From the NCBI GenBank assembly GCA_024235955.1, contig JACKLJ010000006.1, positions 1-64,000 on the forward strand: a stretch of DNA of 64,000 bases, in the 5' to 3' direction. The translations under genes were made by a program, and so were the position numbers. Position 1 is the first letter of the stretch, and every line of letters starts with the position of its first letter. Below are positions 27,043-35,556 of this stretch, in pieces. The stretch comes from Burkholderiaceae bacterium (GTDB taxonomy: Bacteria > Pseudomonadota > Gammaproteobacteria > Burkholderiales > Burkholderiaceae_C). Below the pieces are notes generated by a model. It was not told the DNA's origin and ran no database searches. It was given only the letters and a program-made list of their open reading frames with translations.

Positions 27043-28872
27043 ATGAACCTGCGCAGCACGCTCGACTTCCTGCTCCATGACTGGCTGAACGCCGGGGCGC
27101 TCACGCAGCGCCCGCGCTTCGCCGAGCATTCACGTGAGACCTTCGACGCGGTGATGGACACCTGCGAACGCATCGCCCGCGACAAGTACGCGCCTTTCAA
27201 CCGACTGGTCGATACCGAGGAGCCTCGCACCGAGCAGGAGCCCGACGGCAGCCTGCGCGTGGTGTTGCCCAGGGCCACGCACGAGGCGCGCGCCGCCTAT
27301 GCCGAATCCGGCATGCTGGCCGCGGCACAGGATTACGAGCATGGCGGCATGCAGTTGCCGTATCTGGTGGAAGCTGCGGCCAATGCCTTCTTCGGCAAGG
27401 CCTCGATCAGCATCGGCTCCAACCTGCTCACGGTGGGCAACGCCAATCTGCTGATGGCGCACGGCACGCCGGCGCAGCAGCAGGTGTTCGCCGCCAACGA
27501 ATTCAGCGGCCGCTGGGCCGGCACCATGTGCCTGAGCGAGCCACAGGCCGGCTCCAGCCTGAGCGACATTGCCACCCGCGCGGTGCTGGAAGACGCGGAC
27601 GATCCGCTTGGCCCACGCTACCGCCTGCGCGGCAACAAGATGTGGATCTCGGCCGGCGAACACGAGCTGACGGAAAACATCGTCCACCTGGTGCTGGCCA
27701 AGATCCCGGGGCCGGACGGCAAGCTGGTGCCGGGCGTGAAGGGCATCTCGCTGTTCATCGTGCCCAAGAAGCTGGTCGATACCGAAGGCCGGCTTACCGG
27801 TGTGCGCAACGACGTGGCGCTGGCCGGCCTGAACCACAAGCTGGGCTGGCGCGGCACCACCAACACGCTGCTGAACTTTGGCGAAGGGCGCTTCCCGGTC
27901 GACGGCCAGGCCGGCGCCGTGGGCTACCTGGTGGGCGAGCCCGGCCAGGGCCTGCGCTGCATGTTCCACATGATGAACGAGGCGCGCATCGCCATCGGCA
28001 TGGCCGCCACCATGCTGGGGCTGGCGGGTTACGAAGCCTCGCTCGACTATGCCAAGACGCGCACGCAGGGCCGCCCCGTGGGTGCCAGCGGCAAGGATGC
28101 CAGCCAGCCGCCGGTGCGCCTGATCGAGCACGCCGACATCAAGCGCATGCTGATGGCGCAGAAAGCGTATTGCGAGGGCGCACTGGCCCTGCTGATGTAC
28201 TGCGCCCGGCTGGTGGACGAGCAGCACACCGGTGATGCCGCCCTGGCCGACGAAGCACGCCTGCTGCTGGAGGTGCTGACGCCCGTGGCCAAGAGCTGGC
28301 CGAGCGAGAACTGCCTGGAAGCCAACAGCCTGGCGATCCAGATCCACGGCGGTTACGGCTACACACGCGATTTCCCGGTGGAGCAGTACTGGCGCGACAA
28401 CCGCCTGAACATGATCCACGAAGGCACGCACGGCATCCAGGCCATGGACCTGCTGGGCCGCAAGGTGCTGATGGAAGGCGGCCGCGGCCTGCAACTGCTG
28501 GCCGGGCGCATCAACACCACCATCGAGCGCGCAGGGCACAGCGCTGCGCTGGCCGGACACGCCAATGCGCTGGCCGGCGCACTGGCCCGCGTGGGCGCCG
28601 CCACCAAGGCCGCCTGGGCCAGCGGCAACCCGACCGAGGCGCTGGCCAACGCCGTGCCCTACATGCAGGCCTTCGGCCACGTGGTCATCGCCTGGATGTG
28701 GCTGGAGCTTTCGCTGGCTGCCGATGCTTCTGAAAACGCAGCATTCCGCCAGGGCACGGCGCCGGCCACCAACTATTTCTTCCATTACGAACTGCCCAGG
28801 ATCGACGCCTGGCTGCGCGTGGTGGAAAGCCGCGACATGACCTGCGCCGCCGCACCCGAAGAAGCGTTCTGA
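27043..28872 (+). CDS. Acyl-CoA dehydrogenase, DmdC-like long form
   Basis: FAD enzyme making the 2,3-double bond in acyl-CoA. The 609-residue product is of the long class with an extra C-terminal region, as in DmdC-type enzymes. Marks: GTMCLSEPQAGSSLSDIATRA in outline (flavin/substrate site), MWISAGEHE, FHMMNEARIAIGMAATMLG, catalytic-region IQIHGGYGYTRDFPVEQYWRD, and a helical tail. No clear Shine-Dalgarno: the leader is repeat copy 9. Together with the DmdB-like ligase this hints at a related substrate class, but those families are broad. Confidence 0.92.
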   Translation: MNLRSTLDFLLHDWLNAGALTQRPRFAEHSRETFDAVMDTCERIARDKYAPFNRLVDTEEPRTEQEPDGSLRVVLPRATHEARAAYAESGMLAAAQDYEHGGMQLPYLVEAAANAFFGKASISIGSNLLTVGNANLLMAHGTPAQQQVFAANEFSGRWAGTMCLSEPQAGSSLSDIATRAVLEDADDPLGPRYRLRGNKMWISAGEHELTENIVHLVLAKIPGPDGKLVPGVKGISLFIVPKKLVDTEGRLTGVRNDVALAGLNHKLGWRGTTNTLLNFGEGRFPVDGQAGAVGYLVGEPGQGLRCMFHMMNEARIAIGMAATMLGLAGYEASLDYAKTRTQGRPVGASGKDASQPPVRLIEHADIKRMLMAQKAYCEGALALLMYCARLVDEQHTGDAALADEARLLLEVLTPVAKSWPSENCLEANSLAIQIHGGYGYTRDFPVEQYWRDNRLNMIHEGTHGIQAMDLLGRKVLMEGGRGLQLLAGRINTTIERAGHSAALAGHANALAGALARVGAATKAAWASGNPTEALANAVPYMQAFGHVVIAWMWLELSLAADASENAAFRQGTAPATNYFFHYELPRIDAWLRVVESRDMTCAAAPEEAF

Positions 28873-28895
28873 ACTTTCACCCAGGAGACTCCCGC

Positions 28896-29687
28896 ATGAC
28901 CCGCACCGTCCAACAACTCTTCGATCTCAAGGGCAAGACCGCGCTCGTCACCGGCGGCTCGCGCGGGCTGGGCCTGCAGATGGCCCATGCGCTGGGCGAG
29001 GCGGGTGCGCGCATCATGCTCAGCTCGCGCAAGGCCGCCGACCTGGAAGAAGCCGTGGCCGACCTGCAGGCCGCCGGCATCGACGCCCGCTGGATCGCCG
29101 CCGACGCCGCGCAGGAGGCCGACATCCACCGCCTGGCCGATGAGACCCTGGAGCGCATGGGCGACGTGGACATCCTGGTCAACAACGCCGGCGCCGCCTG
29201 GGGCGCCCCGGCCGAAGACCATCCTCTCGATGCCTGGGACAAGGTGATGAACCTCAACGTGCGCGGCTATTTCCTGCTCAGCCAGCGGCTGGCCAAGAAG
29301 AGCATGATCGGCCGCAAGCAGGGCCGCATCATCAACATCGCCAGCATCGCAGGCCTGGGCGGCAACCCGCCGGACATGCAGACCATCGCCTACAACACCA
29401 GCAAGGGCGCGGTGATCAACTTCACCCGCGCTCTGGCCTGCGAATGGGGCCGGTACGGCATCAACGTGAACGCCATCTGCCCGGGCTTCTTTCCCAGCAA
29501 GATGACGCGCGGTACGCTCGACCGCCTGGGCGAGGACAAGCTGGCCGAGAACGCACCGCTGCGCCGTCTGGGCGACGACGAAGACCTGAAGGGCATCACG
29601 CTGCTGTACGCCAGCGACGCCGGCAAGCACATCACCGGCCAGTGGCTGGCGGTGGACGGTGGGGTGAGTGTGGTGACCGGTGGATGA
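28896..29687 (+). CDS. Short-chain dehydrogenase/reductase (first)
   Basis: NAD(P)-dependent oxidoreductase, 263 residues. Rossmann motif TGGSRGLG (about residue 21), NNAG at about 95, catalytic Ser in NIASIAG, and a tyrosine in TIAYNTSKGAV (YxxxK). C-terminal LAVDGGVSVVTGG is typical of the classical family. It follows the acyl-CoA dehydrogenase by 23 nt and could act on a hydroxyacyl or ketoacyl intermediate. Confidence 0.9.
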   Translation: MTRTVQQLFDLKGKTALVTGGSRGLGLQMAHALGEAGARIMLSSRKAADLEEAVADLQAAGIDARWIAADAAQEADIHRLADETLERMGDVDILVNNAGAAWGAPAEDHPLDAWDKVMNLNVRGYFLLSQRLAKKSMIGRKQGRIINIASIAGLGGNPPDMQTIAYNTSKGAVINFTRALACEWGRYGINVNAICPGFFPSKMTRGTLDRLGEDKLAENAPLRRLGDDEDLKGITLLYASDAGKHITGQWLAVDGGVSVVTGG

Positions 29688-29694
29688 CATGGGG

Positions 29695-29815
29695 CACCCC
29701 CTGAGTCGCCTTCGGTGCCTTTCCCCCTCTCGCTTCGTCAAGGGGACACCGCTGGTGGCCGGGGAGACCCCGGCCACGGCGGTCGCCGGGTTGACCTGCT
29801 CCGCGGCCGTTTGAT
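29695..29815. repeat. Structured intergenic sequence with long hairpin
   Basis: GC-rich spacer between two genes of the acyl-CoA run. Positions 29755-29777 form a perfect 10-pair stem GTGGCCGGGG/CCCCGGCCAC with loop AGA and no T-run. The preceding CCCCCTGAGTCGCCTTCGG stretch looks like another Comamonadaceae intergenic repeat from memory, but there is only one copy in this window. Confidence 0.45.
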
Positions 29816-29833
29816 TGAAAGAAAGATCAACGC

Positions 29834-30271
29834 ATGAGCATTGATTTCGGCGTCGTCATTCCGTTTGTCGACCACCTGGGCTTCACGATGGAGAAGTTCG
29901 ACGGCGGTGAATCGGAGCTGCGCTACGCGCCATTGCCGGAGCACTGCAACTCCTTCGGCGTGCTGCACGGCGGCGCGGTGATGACGTTTCTGGACGTGAT
30001 CATGGCCACGGCGGCGCGCAGCGCGCAGAAGGACATGGGCATCGTCACCGTGGAGATGAAGACCAGCTTCATGCGCCCGGCGCCGGTGACACCCGGTGTG
30101 CCGCTGGTCGGGCGCGGACGGCTGCTGCACCGCACGCGCAGCATGGCCTTCGTGGAAGGCTCCGTGCTGGATGCCGAGGGCAGGCTGTGCGCCCAGTCCA
30201 CCGGCACCTTCAAATACGTGCCGCGGGCCGAGCGGCCCGATCACGCCAGGGGGCCTTTGCCCACCGATTGA
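29834..30271 (+). CDS. PaaI-family hotdog thioesterase (second)
   Basis: 145-residue hotdog protein with CNSFGVLHGGAVMTFLDVIM (HGG motif plus downstream Asp) and TVEMKTSFMRPAPV. Likely acyl-CoA thioesterase; a second, clearly different member beside the one at 26.5 kb. An AGAAAG stretch lies a few bases before ATG. Sits between the SDR gene and the oxidoreductase gene, all on the plus strand. Confidence 0.85.
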   Translation: MSIDFGVVIPFVDHLGFTMEKFDGGESELRYAPLPEHCNSFGVLHGGAVMTFLDVIMATAARSAQKDMGIVTVEMKTSFMRPAPVTPGVPLVGRGRLLHRTRSMAFVEGSVLDAEGRLCAQSTGTFKYVPRAERPDHARGPLPTD

Positions 30272-30340
30272 TTTTTTTGAAAGAAATCAGCCTTCAGCCC
30301 AATACCAACGGGCGCAGGCAGCTATTGAATCAAGAGCAAA
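30270..30340 (-). repeat. Dispersed stem-loop repeat, copy 10
   Basis: Minus strand: TTGCTCTTGATTCA, ATAGCTGCCTGCGCCCG, 8 bases, GGGCTGAAGGCTGATTTC, TTTCAAA. One of the few intergenic copies pointing against the downstream gene. The stop codon of the upstream thioesterase lies at its edge. Confidence 0.85.
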
Positions 30341-30354
30341 CAGGAGTATCCAAC

Positions 30355-31371
30355 ATGCCTACCAACCGCCAGATCCTGCTCGACAACCGCCCCGATGGCG
30401 AAGCCACCACCAGCAACTTCAAGCTGGTGACCACGGACACACCGGCCCTGCAGGACGGCCAGGTGCTGGTGCGCCACCACTACCTGAGCCTGGACCCGTA
30501 CATGCGCGGCCGCATGAACGAGAGCAAGAGCTACGCGCAGCCGCAACCGCTGGGCGAGGTGATGATCGGCGGCACCGTGGGCGAGGTGGTCGAATCGCGC
30601 CACCCCAAGTTCAAGCCCGGTGACCAGGTCGTGGGCATGGGCGGCTGGCAGGAGTACAGCGTGGTCGACGGCAACGCGCCCGGCTTGCTGCGCAAGGTCG
30701 ACACCACGCACGTGCCGCTGTCCTACTACCTGGGCGCGGTGGGCATGCCCGGGGTGACGGCCTGGTACGGTCTCACGCAGATCATCGCGGCCAAGGAAGG
30801 CGACACGGTGGTGGTGAGCGCCGCCACCGGTGCCGTGGGCAGTGCCTACGCCGCTCTGGCCAAGGCGCGCGGCTGCCGCGCGGTGGGCATCGCCGGCGGG
30901 CCGGCCAAGTGCAAGTACGCGGTCGAGGAGCTGGGCTTCGACGCCTGCATCGACTACCGCGAGCATCCCGACGTCAAGACCATGGCCAAGGCGCTGAAAG
31001 AGGCCTGCCCGAACGGCATCGACGGCTACTTCGAGAACGTGGGCGGCTACATCCTGGACGCCGTGCTGCTGCGCACCAACGCCTTCGCGCGCGTGGCGGT
31101 GTGCGGCATGATCGCCGGCTACGACGGCGCGCCGCTGCCGCTGCAGAACCCGGCGCTGATCCTGGTCAACCGGCTGAAGATCGAGGGCTTCATTGTCAGC
31201 GAGCACATGGAGCTGTGGCCGCAGGCGCTGCAGGAACTGGGCACGCTGGTGGCGCAGGGCAAGCTCAAGCCGCGTGAGACCATCGCCCAGGGCATCGAGA
31301 GCGCGCCGGAAGCCTTTCTGGGCCTGCTGAAGGGCAAGAACTTCGGCAAGCAGCTGGTCGAGCTGATCTGA
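30355..31371 (+). CDS. NADP-dependent medium-chain reductase (LTB4 dehydrogenase / CurA type)
   Basis: Zinc-independent double-bond reductase of the MDR superfamily, 338 residues. Marks: YLSLDPYMRGRM near residue 45, GMPGVTAWYGL, nucleotide-binding SAATGAVGSAYAALAK, YFENVGGYILDAVL. Such enzymes reduce alpha,beta-unsaturated ketones or enoyl substrates with NADPH. RBS CAGGAG lies 8 nt before ATG. It could salvage unsaturated intermediates of the pathway encoded around it. Confidence 0.9.
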   Translation: MPTNRQILLDNRPDGEATTSNFKLVTTDTPALQDGQVLVRHHYLSLDPYMRGRMNESKSYAQPQPLGEVMIGGTVGEVVESRHPKFKPGDQVVGMGGWQEYSVVDGNAPGLLRKVDTTHVPLSYYLGAVGMPGVTAWYGLTQIIAAKEGDTVVVSAATGAVGSAYAALAKARGCRAVGIAGGPAKCKYAVEELGFDACIDYREHPDVKTMAKALKEACPNGIDGYFENVGGYILDAVLLRTNAFARVAVCGMIAGYDGAPLPLQNPALILVNRLKIEGFIVSEHMELWPQALQELGTLVAQGKLKPRETIAQGIESAPEAFLGLLKGKNFGKQLVELI

Positions 31372-31397
31372 CAAGGCCTGCGCGCGAGGAGGCCGCC

Positions 31398-33044
31398 ATG
31401 AGTGCCACGCACGAGGTGTTCAACCAGGTCACGCCGCTGGTCGGCGGCAACCTGTTCACGGGCAACCAGGCGCTGCAGGCCGCGCTGAAGTTCAACGCGC
31501 CTGGCCTCGACACCGCGCCGCTGGCGCAACTAGGCCAGCTGGCCGGCAGCGCCGAGATGCAGCAGCACGCGCGCCTGGCCAATGTGCACACGCCCGAGCT
31601 GCACACGCACGACCGCTTCGGCCACCGCATCGACGAGGTGGAATTCCACCCCAGCTACCACGCGCTGATGGGCGCGGCCACCCAGGCCGGCCTGCACGGC
31701 ACGCCCTACGCGGCGGAGGAGCAAGCCAGTGGCCACGCTCACGTCAGGCGCGGCGCGGCCTTCATGCTGTTCACCGAGCTCGAGCCTTCCATCCTGTGCC
31801 CGATCTCGATGACCTACGCGGTCACGCCCGCACTGCGCGACAACCCGGCCGTCCATCGCGACTGGGCGCCCAGGCTCACCAGCCGCGCCTATGCGCCGGG
31901 CGTGAAGCTGTGGCGCGACAAGCCCGGTGTGACCATGGGCATGGGCATGACCGAGAAACAGGGCGGCTCCGACGTGCGCGCCAACACCACGCAGGCGGTG
32001 CCGGACGGGCACGACGACTGGGGCGCGCGCTACCGCCTCACCGGCCACAAATGGTTTTTCTCGGCGCCGATGTGCGACGCCTTTCTGGTGCTGGCGCAGG
32101 CGCCAGGCGGGCTGTCGTGCTTCTTCCTGCCGCGGGTGTTGCCGGATGGAACCCGCAACGTGCTGCGCATCCAGCGCCTGAAAGACAAGCTGGGCAACAA
32201 GGCCAACGCCAGCTCCGAGATCGAGTTCGACGGCACCACCGCCTGGCTGGTGGGCGAGGAGGGGCGCGGCGTGCCACAGATCCTGGCCATGGGCACCATG
32301 ACACGGCTGGATTGCGCCCTGGGCACCAGCGGCCTGATGCGCCAGGCGCTGAGCCAGGCGCTGCATCACACCGCGCAGCGCCAGGCCTTCGGCAAGCGGC
32401 TGGCCGAGCAGCCGCTGATGAAGAACGTGCTGGCCGACCTGGCACTGGAAAGCGAGGCCGCTACCGCGCTGGCGCTGCGCCTGGCGCGCGCCTTCGACCG
32501 CCCGCAGGACGAGCACGAGCGCCTGATGGCCCGCGTGCTCACGCCCATTGCCAAGTTCTGGATCTGCAAGCGCGGTGCGGCCATGGCGCAGGAAGCCATG
32601 GAATGCCTGGGCGGCAACGGCTACGTGGAAGAGGGCGGCGAGGGCGTGCTGGCGCGCATCTACCGCGAGATGCCTGTCAACAGCATCTGGGAAGGCGCCG
32701 GCAACATCATGGCGCTGGACCTGCTGCGCGCCCTGCGCAAGGGCGACGTGGCCGCCGCGCTGGCGCAGGAGCTGGCGCCCGCGCGCGGCCAGCACGCCGC
32801 GCTCGACCGTCTGGTCGACACGCTGCCCACGCGGGTGGACGGCGGTACCGACGAGGCCGGCGCCCGCACGCTGTCGCGCGACGTGGCGCTGGCCGTGCAG
32901 GCCGCGCTGCTGGCGCAGACGGCACCGGCGGCGGTGTTTGGCGCCTTCTGCGCTTCGCGCGTGGCGCAGCCGCACGACGTGTTCGGCACGCTGCCCAGCG
33001 GCGTCGACATGGACGCGCTGATCGCGCGCGCGATGCCGGTATGA
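31398..33044 (+). CDS. AidB-like acyl-CoA dehydrogenase
   Basis: 548 residues that follow the AidB layout from the first residues (EVFNQVTPLVGGNLFTGNQA, RLANVHTPELHTHDRFGHR in outline, EVEFHPSYHALM). FAD-site marks are GMGMTEKQGGSDVRANTTQA and CLGGNGYVEEGG; the C-terminal region is shorter than a DNA-binding AidB tail might be. E. coli AidB belongs to the alkylation response, but no ada or alkB lies here, and the location in an acyl-CoA cluster suggests a metabolic role. Starts 26 nt after the reductase stop with GAGGAGG upstream. Confidence 0.88.
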   Translation: MSATHEVFNQVTPLVGGNLFTGNQALQAALKFNAPGLDTAPLAQLGQLAGSAEMQQHARLANVHTPELHTHDRFGHRIDEVEFHPSYHALMGAATQAGLHGTPYAAEEQASGHAHVRRGAAFMLFTELEPSILCPISMTYAVTPALRDNPAVHRDWAPRLTSRAYAPGVKLWRDKPGVTMGMGMTEKQGGSDVRANTTQAVPDGHDDWGARYRLTGHKWFFSAPMCDAFLVLAQAPGGLSCFFLPRVLPDGTRNVLRIQRLKDKLGNKANASSEIEFDGTTAWLVGEEGRGVPQILAMGTMTRLDCALGTSGLMRQALSQALHHTAQRQAFGKRLAEQPLMKNVLADLALESEAATALALRLARAFDRPQDEHERLMARVLTPIAKFWICKRGAAMAQEAMECLGGNGYVEEGGEGVLARIYREMPVNSIWEGAGNIMALDLLRALRKGDVAAALAQELAPARGQHAALDRLVDTLPTRVDGGTDEAGARTLSRDVALAVQAALLAQTAPAAVFGAFCASRVAQPHDVFGTLPSGVDMDALIARAMPV

Positions 33045-33059
33045 GCGCGCCACCTCTTC

Positions 33060-33106
33060 ATACTCCTGGAGAGTATCAATTGGCAGCCCTTATCTGACGA
33101 GGGCTG
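33060..33106. promoter_or_regulatory. Inverted repeats between aidB-like and SDR genes
   Basis: Two elements: ATACTCCTGGAGAGTAT (33060-33076), an imperfect palindrome, and CAGCCCT/AGGGCTG (33084-33106), a perfect 7-pair inverted repeat with a 9-base spacer. They lie in the 132-bp gap before the SDR gene. Could be a regulator site or attenuator; no T-run follows. Confidence 0.35.
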
Positions 33107-33176
33107 GCGGAGTTTACTGTCATGGGTATAAGCCGCAAGGCATGTTCAACTCATCGAATCAAGAGGAGCAACTGAC

Positions 33177-34085
33177 GTGATCAAGAACTTTCAAGGCAAG
33201 ACGGCGGTGCTGACCGGCGCCGGTTCCGGCTTCGGGCTGGAATGCGCGCGCATCGCGGCGCGGCGCGGCATGAACGTGGTGCTGGTCGACATCCAGCAGG
33301 ACGCGCTGGACGCGGCCAACGCCGAGATCCAGGCGCTGGGCGCGCGCACGCTGGCGCGGCGTGTCGACGTGTCCGACCCCGAAGCGATGGACGCGCTGGC
33401 TCGGGACGTCAAGGCCGCCTTCGGCGCGCCGCACTTCGTGTTCAACAACGCGGGCGTGGGCGCGGGCGGCCTGGTCTGGGAGAACAGCGTCAAGGACTGG
33501 GAATGGGTGCTGGGCGTGAACCTGTGGGGCGTCATCAACGGCGTGCGCGGCTTCACGCCGATGATGCTGGATGCCGCGCGGCAGGACCCTGTCTACGAAG
33601 GCCACATCGTCAACACCGCCAGCATGGCCGGCCTGCTGACACCGCCCAACATGGGCATCTACAACGTCAGCAAGCACGCCGTGGTGGCACTGACCGAGAC
33701 GCTGTACCAGGACCTGCGGCTGGTGACCGACCAGATCAGCGCCAGCGTGCTGTGCCCGTACTTCGTGCCCACCGGCATCAACAAGAGCGAGCGCAACCGC
33801 CCGGCCGGCCTGGCGGCCGAAAAGCCCACGCAGAGCCAGCTGATCGGCCAGGCCATGAGCGACAAGGCCGTGGGCAGCGGCAAGGTGACGGCGGCCGAGG
33901 TGGCGCAGAAGGTGTTCGACGCCATCGAGGCCGACCAGTTCTACGTCTTCAGCCACCCCAAGGCGCTGGGCAACGTGAAGTCGCGCACCGATGCCATCGT
34001 CGCCATTCAGAACCCGCCAGACCCCTTCGCCGAGCGTCCGGAGATCGGCGTGGGCCTGCGGGCTGCGCTGCGCAACCCGGCCTGA
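33177..34085 (+). CDS. Short-chain dehydrogenase/reductase (second)
   Basis: 302-residue oxidoreductase with TGAGSGFG (about residue 15), FNNAGVGAGG, catalytic Ser in NTASMAG and YNVSK. GTG start 33177 is preceded by AAGAGGAGC. It is longer than a classical SDR (about 250), having an extra C-terminal stretch (SHPKALGNVKSRTDAI). Last plus-strand gene of the acyl-CoA region; convergent with the Sel1-like gene. Confidence 0.9.
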   Translation: MIKNFQGKTAVLTGAGSGFGLECARIAARRGMNVVLVDIQQDALDAANAEIQALGARTLARRVDVSDPEAMDALARDVKAAFGAPHFVFNNAGVGAGGLVWENSVKDWEWVLGVNLWGVINGVRGFTPMMLDAARQDPVYEGHIVNTASMAGLLTPPNMGIYNVSKHAVVALTETLYQDLRLVTDQISASVLCPYFVPTGINKSERNRPAGLAAEKPTQSQLIGQAMSDKAVGSGKVTAAEVAQKVFDAIEADQFYVFSHPKALGNVKSRTDAIVAIQNPPDPFAERPEIGVGLRAALRNPA

Positions 34086-34118
34086 GTGCACGGGGCCAAC
34101 TCCTCCGGTGCTCTTCGA

Positions 34119-34185
34119 TTGCTACTAATACAATAGCTGTCTGCGCCCGCCATGAAAGGGCTGCAGGCCGATTTTGTACTGACTC
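34119..34185 (+). repeat. Dispersed stem-loop repeat, copy 11
   Basis: ATTGCTACTAATACA, ATAGCTGTCTGCGCCCGC, 8 bases, GGGCTGCAGGCCGATTTTGT, ACTGA: nearly the full consensus with a good stem. It sits between two convergent genes, so here it could act only as a 3' hairpin. Confidence 0.9.
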
Positions 34186-34242
34186 GGCAAACCAAAGCGT
34201 GCCAACGCCGAGCGGGTACCGGTGGCACCTGCGGTGCCCACG

Positions 34243-35484
34243 CTAGCTGCCGATGGCGTGGACCCGTGCCTGCCACTCGGGCGGCATCAGGTCGAACAGC
34301 GGTGTCGGCTCGCGGTACAGCATGGACGTGTTGGCGCGGATGCCCACGGTGGGGATCATGGTCGCGGTGTTGGCGTAGGCCAGCTGCTGCATCCAGCCGA
34401 TGTCGACCAATCCGGTGGAGGTGGGGCGCGAGTAGATCAGCTCCAGCATCTTGCGTGCTTCCGCGCTGCCCTTGTCGGCAGCCAGTCGGTAGAGGCGGAT
34501 CGCCTCCACGTAGTTCGCCGGGCGCCCATCGCCGCGGTGGTAGGCGCGCGCGCCGGCCAGCAGATCCTGCACGCTGGACTGCGCGGTCAGGTTGGAGCGC
34601 AGGACGGGGCTTGAGTTGGCGCGCGCCTGCAGCAGTTGCACGTTGTCGCGCGCCGCGCGTGACTGCCTGGCCAGACGCTCGAACGCGCGCAGCGCCTCGT
34701 CCACGCGGTTGTTGGCGACGTCGTTCAGCGCCAGTTCGATCTTCGCCTGCAGGTCGCCCTCCGCCTCGGCACGTTCCAGCAGGCGCTGGTGGGGCAGCGG
34801 CTGCAACTCCGGCTCCATCATCGCCTGGGTGGTGTTTCGCGGGCTGGCAATCTGCAGCGGGGTCTGGCGCGTGGTCAGCACCCAGTCGAGGTAGTCGGCA
34901 CGGCCGGGATGCGTGGCACGCAGCCTGACGATGGCCCGGCGCGCCGCGTCCGCATCGGGCGGACCGTGGCAGCCTTCCATCGCGCACCACGCCACGCCGG
35001 CGTAGGCCCAGGGCTCGCGGCCGAAGGCGGCGGCCTTGTCGAACCAGCCTTCGGCCAGCGCGCCGTTCTGCGGCACGCCGGCGCCGTGCAGGTAGATCAG
35101 GCCCAGCAGCCAGGCGGCCTGGGCCGAGCTGCGCGTGCTGCCCGGCGTGCGGCCCTGGTCGGCCTGCCGCTCCAGCGCACGCAGATCCCGGCGCAGTTCG
35201 CGGCCTTCGGGCGTGTCGGCCTCCAGCAGACTGCCGCGCACCAGCGGTGCGGCCTGGATGCGCGGAGGCGGGTCGTTGCGGGCTTCGATGCGCATCGGCG
35301 GATCGTTGCGCGGCTCGATCCGGTCGGTGCCGGGCGGCGCCATCTCGATGCGCTGGACCTCCTGGGCGCGCACCCGCGCGTTCACGAGGCCCCAGCTCAG
35401 CAACAGCGACACCACCAGCATCGCCGACGGAGCCGCCCCGATCCGCGGCATCAGTGTGGCCGCGGCTCCCGATCGCCTGGGCAT
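34243..35484 (-). CDS. Sel1-like repeat protein with N-terminal membrane segment
   Basis: About 413 residues. Start chosen at ATG 35484 because GGAGGGAGGA lies just upstream; an in-frame ATG at 35544 would add 20 residues. A hydrophobic stretch (AMLVVSLLLSWGLVNA) near the start anchors or exports it. Sel1/TPR-type signatures follow: AAWLLGLIYLHGAGVPQNGA with EGWFDKAAAFG, and GARAYHRGDGRPANYVEAIR with LYRLAADKGSAEARKMLELI. Last gene of the minus-strand CsgG-like operon, 72 nt after the CsgG-like gene. Such repeat proteins often scaffold envelope complexes; the role here is inferred from position only. Confidence 0.75.
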   Translation of the reverse strand: MPRRSGAAATLMPRIGAAPSAMLVVSLLLSWGLVNARVRAQEVQRIEMAPPGTDRIEPRNDPPMRIEARNDPPPRIQAAPLVRGSLLEADTPEGRELRRDLRALERQADQGRTPGSTRSSAQAAWLLGLIYLHGAGVPQNGALAEGWFDKAAAFGREPWAYAGVAWCAMEGCHGPPDADAARRAIVRLRATHPGRADYLDWVLTTRQTPLQIASPRNTTQAMMEPELQPLPHQRLLERAEAEGDLQAKIELALNDVANNRVDEALRAFERLARQSRAARDNVQLLQARANSSPVLRSNLTAQSSVQDLLAGARAYHRGDGRPANYVEAIRLYRLAADKGSAEARKMLELIYSRPTSTGLVDIGWMQQLAYANTATMIPTVGIRANTSMLYREPTPLFDLMPPEWQARVHAIGS

Positions 35485-35556
35485 GCTTCTTCCTCCCTCC
35501 GCGGGCGCCGCGGTACCGAGCCTGGTCGCGGGCGCCCTGGTCATCCGTTCACCCCG

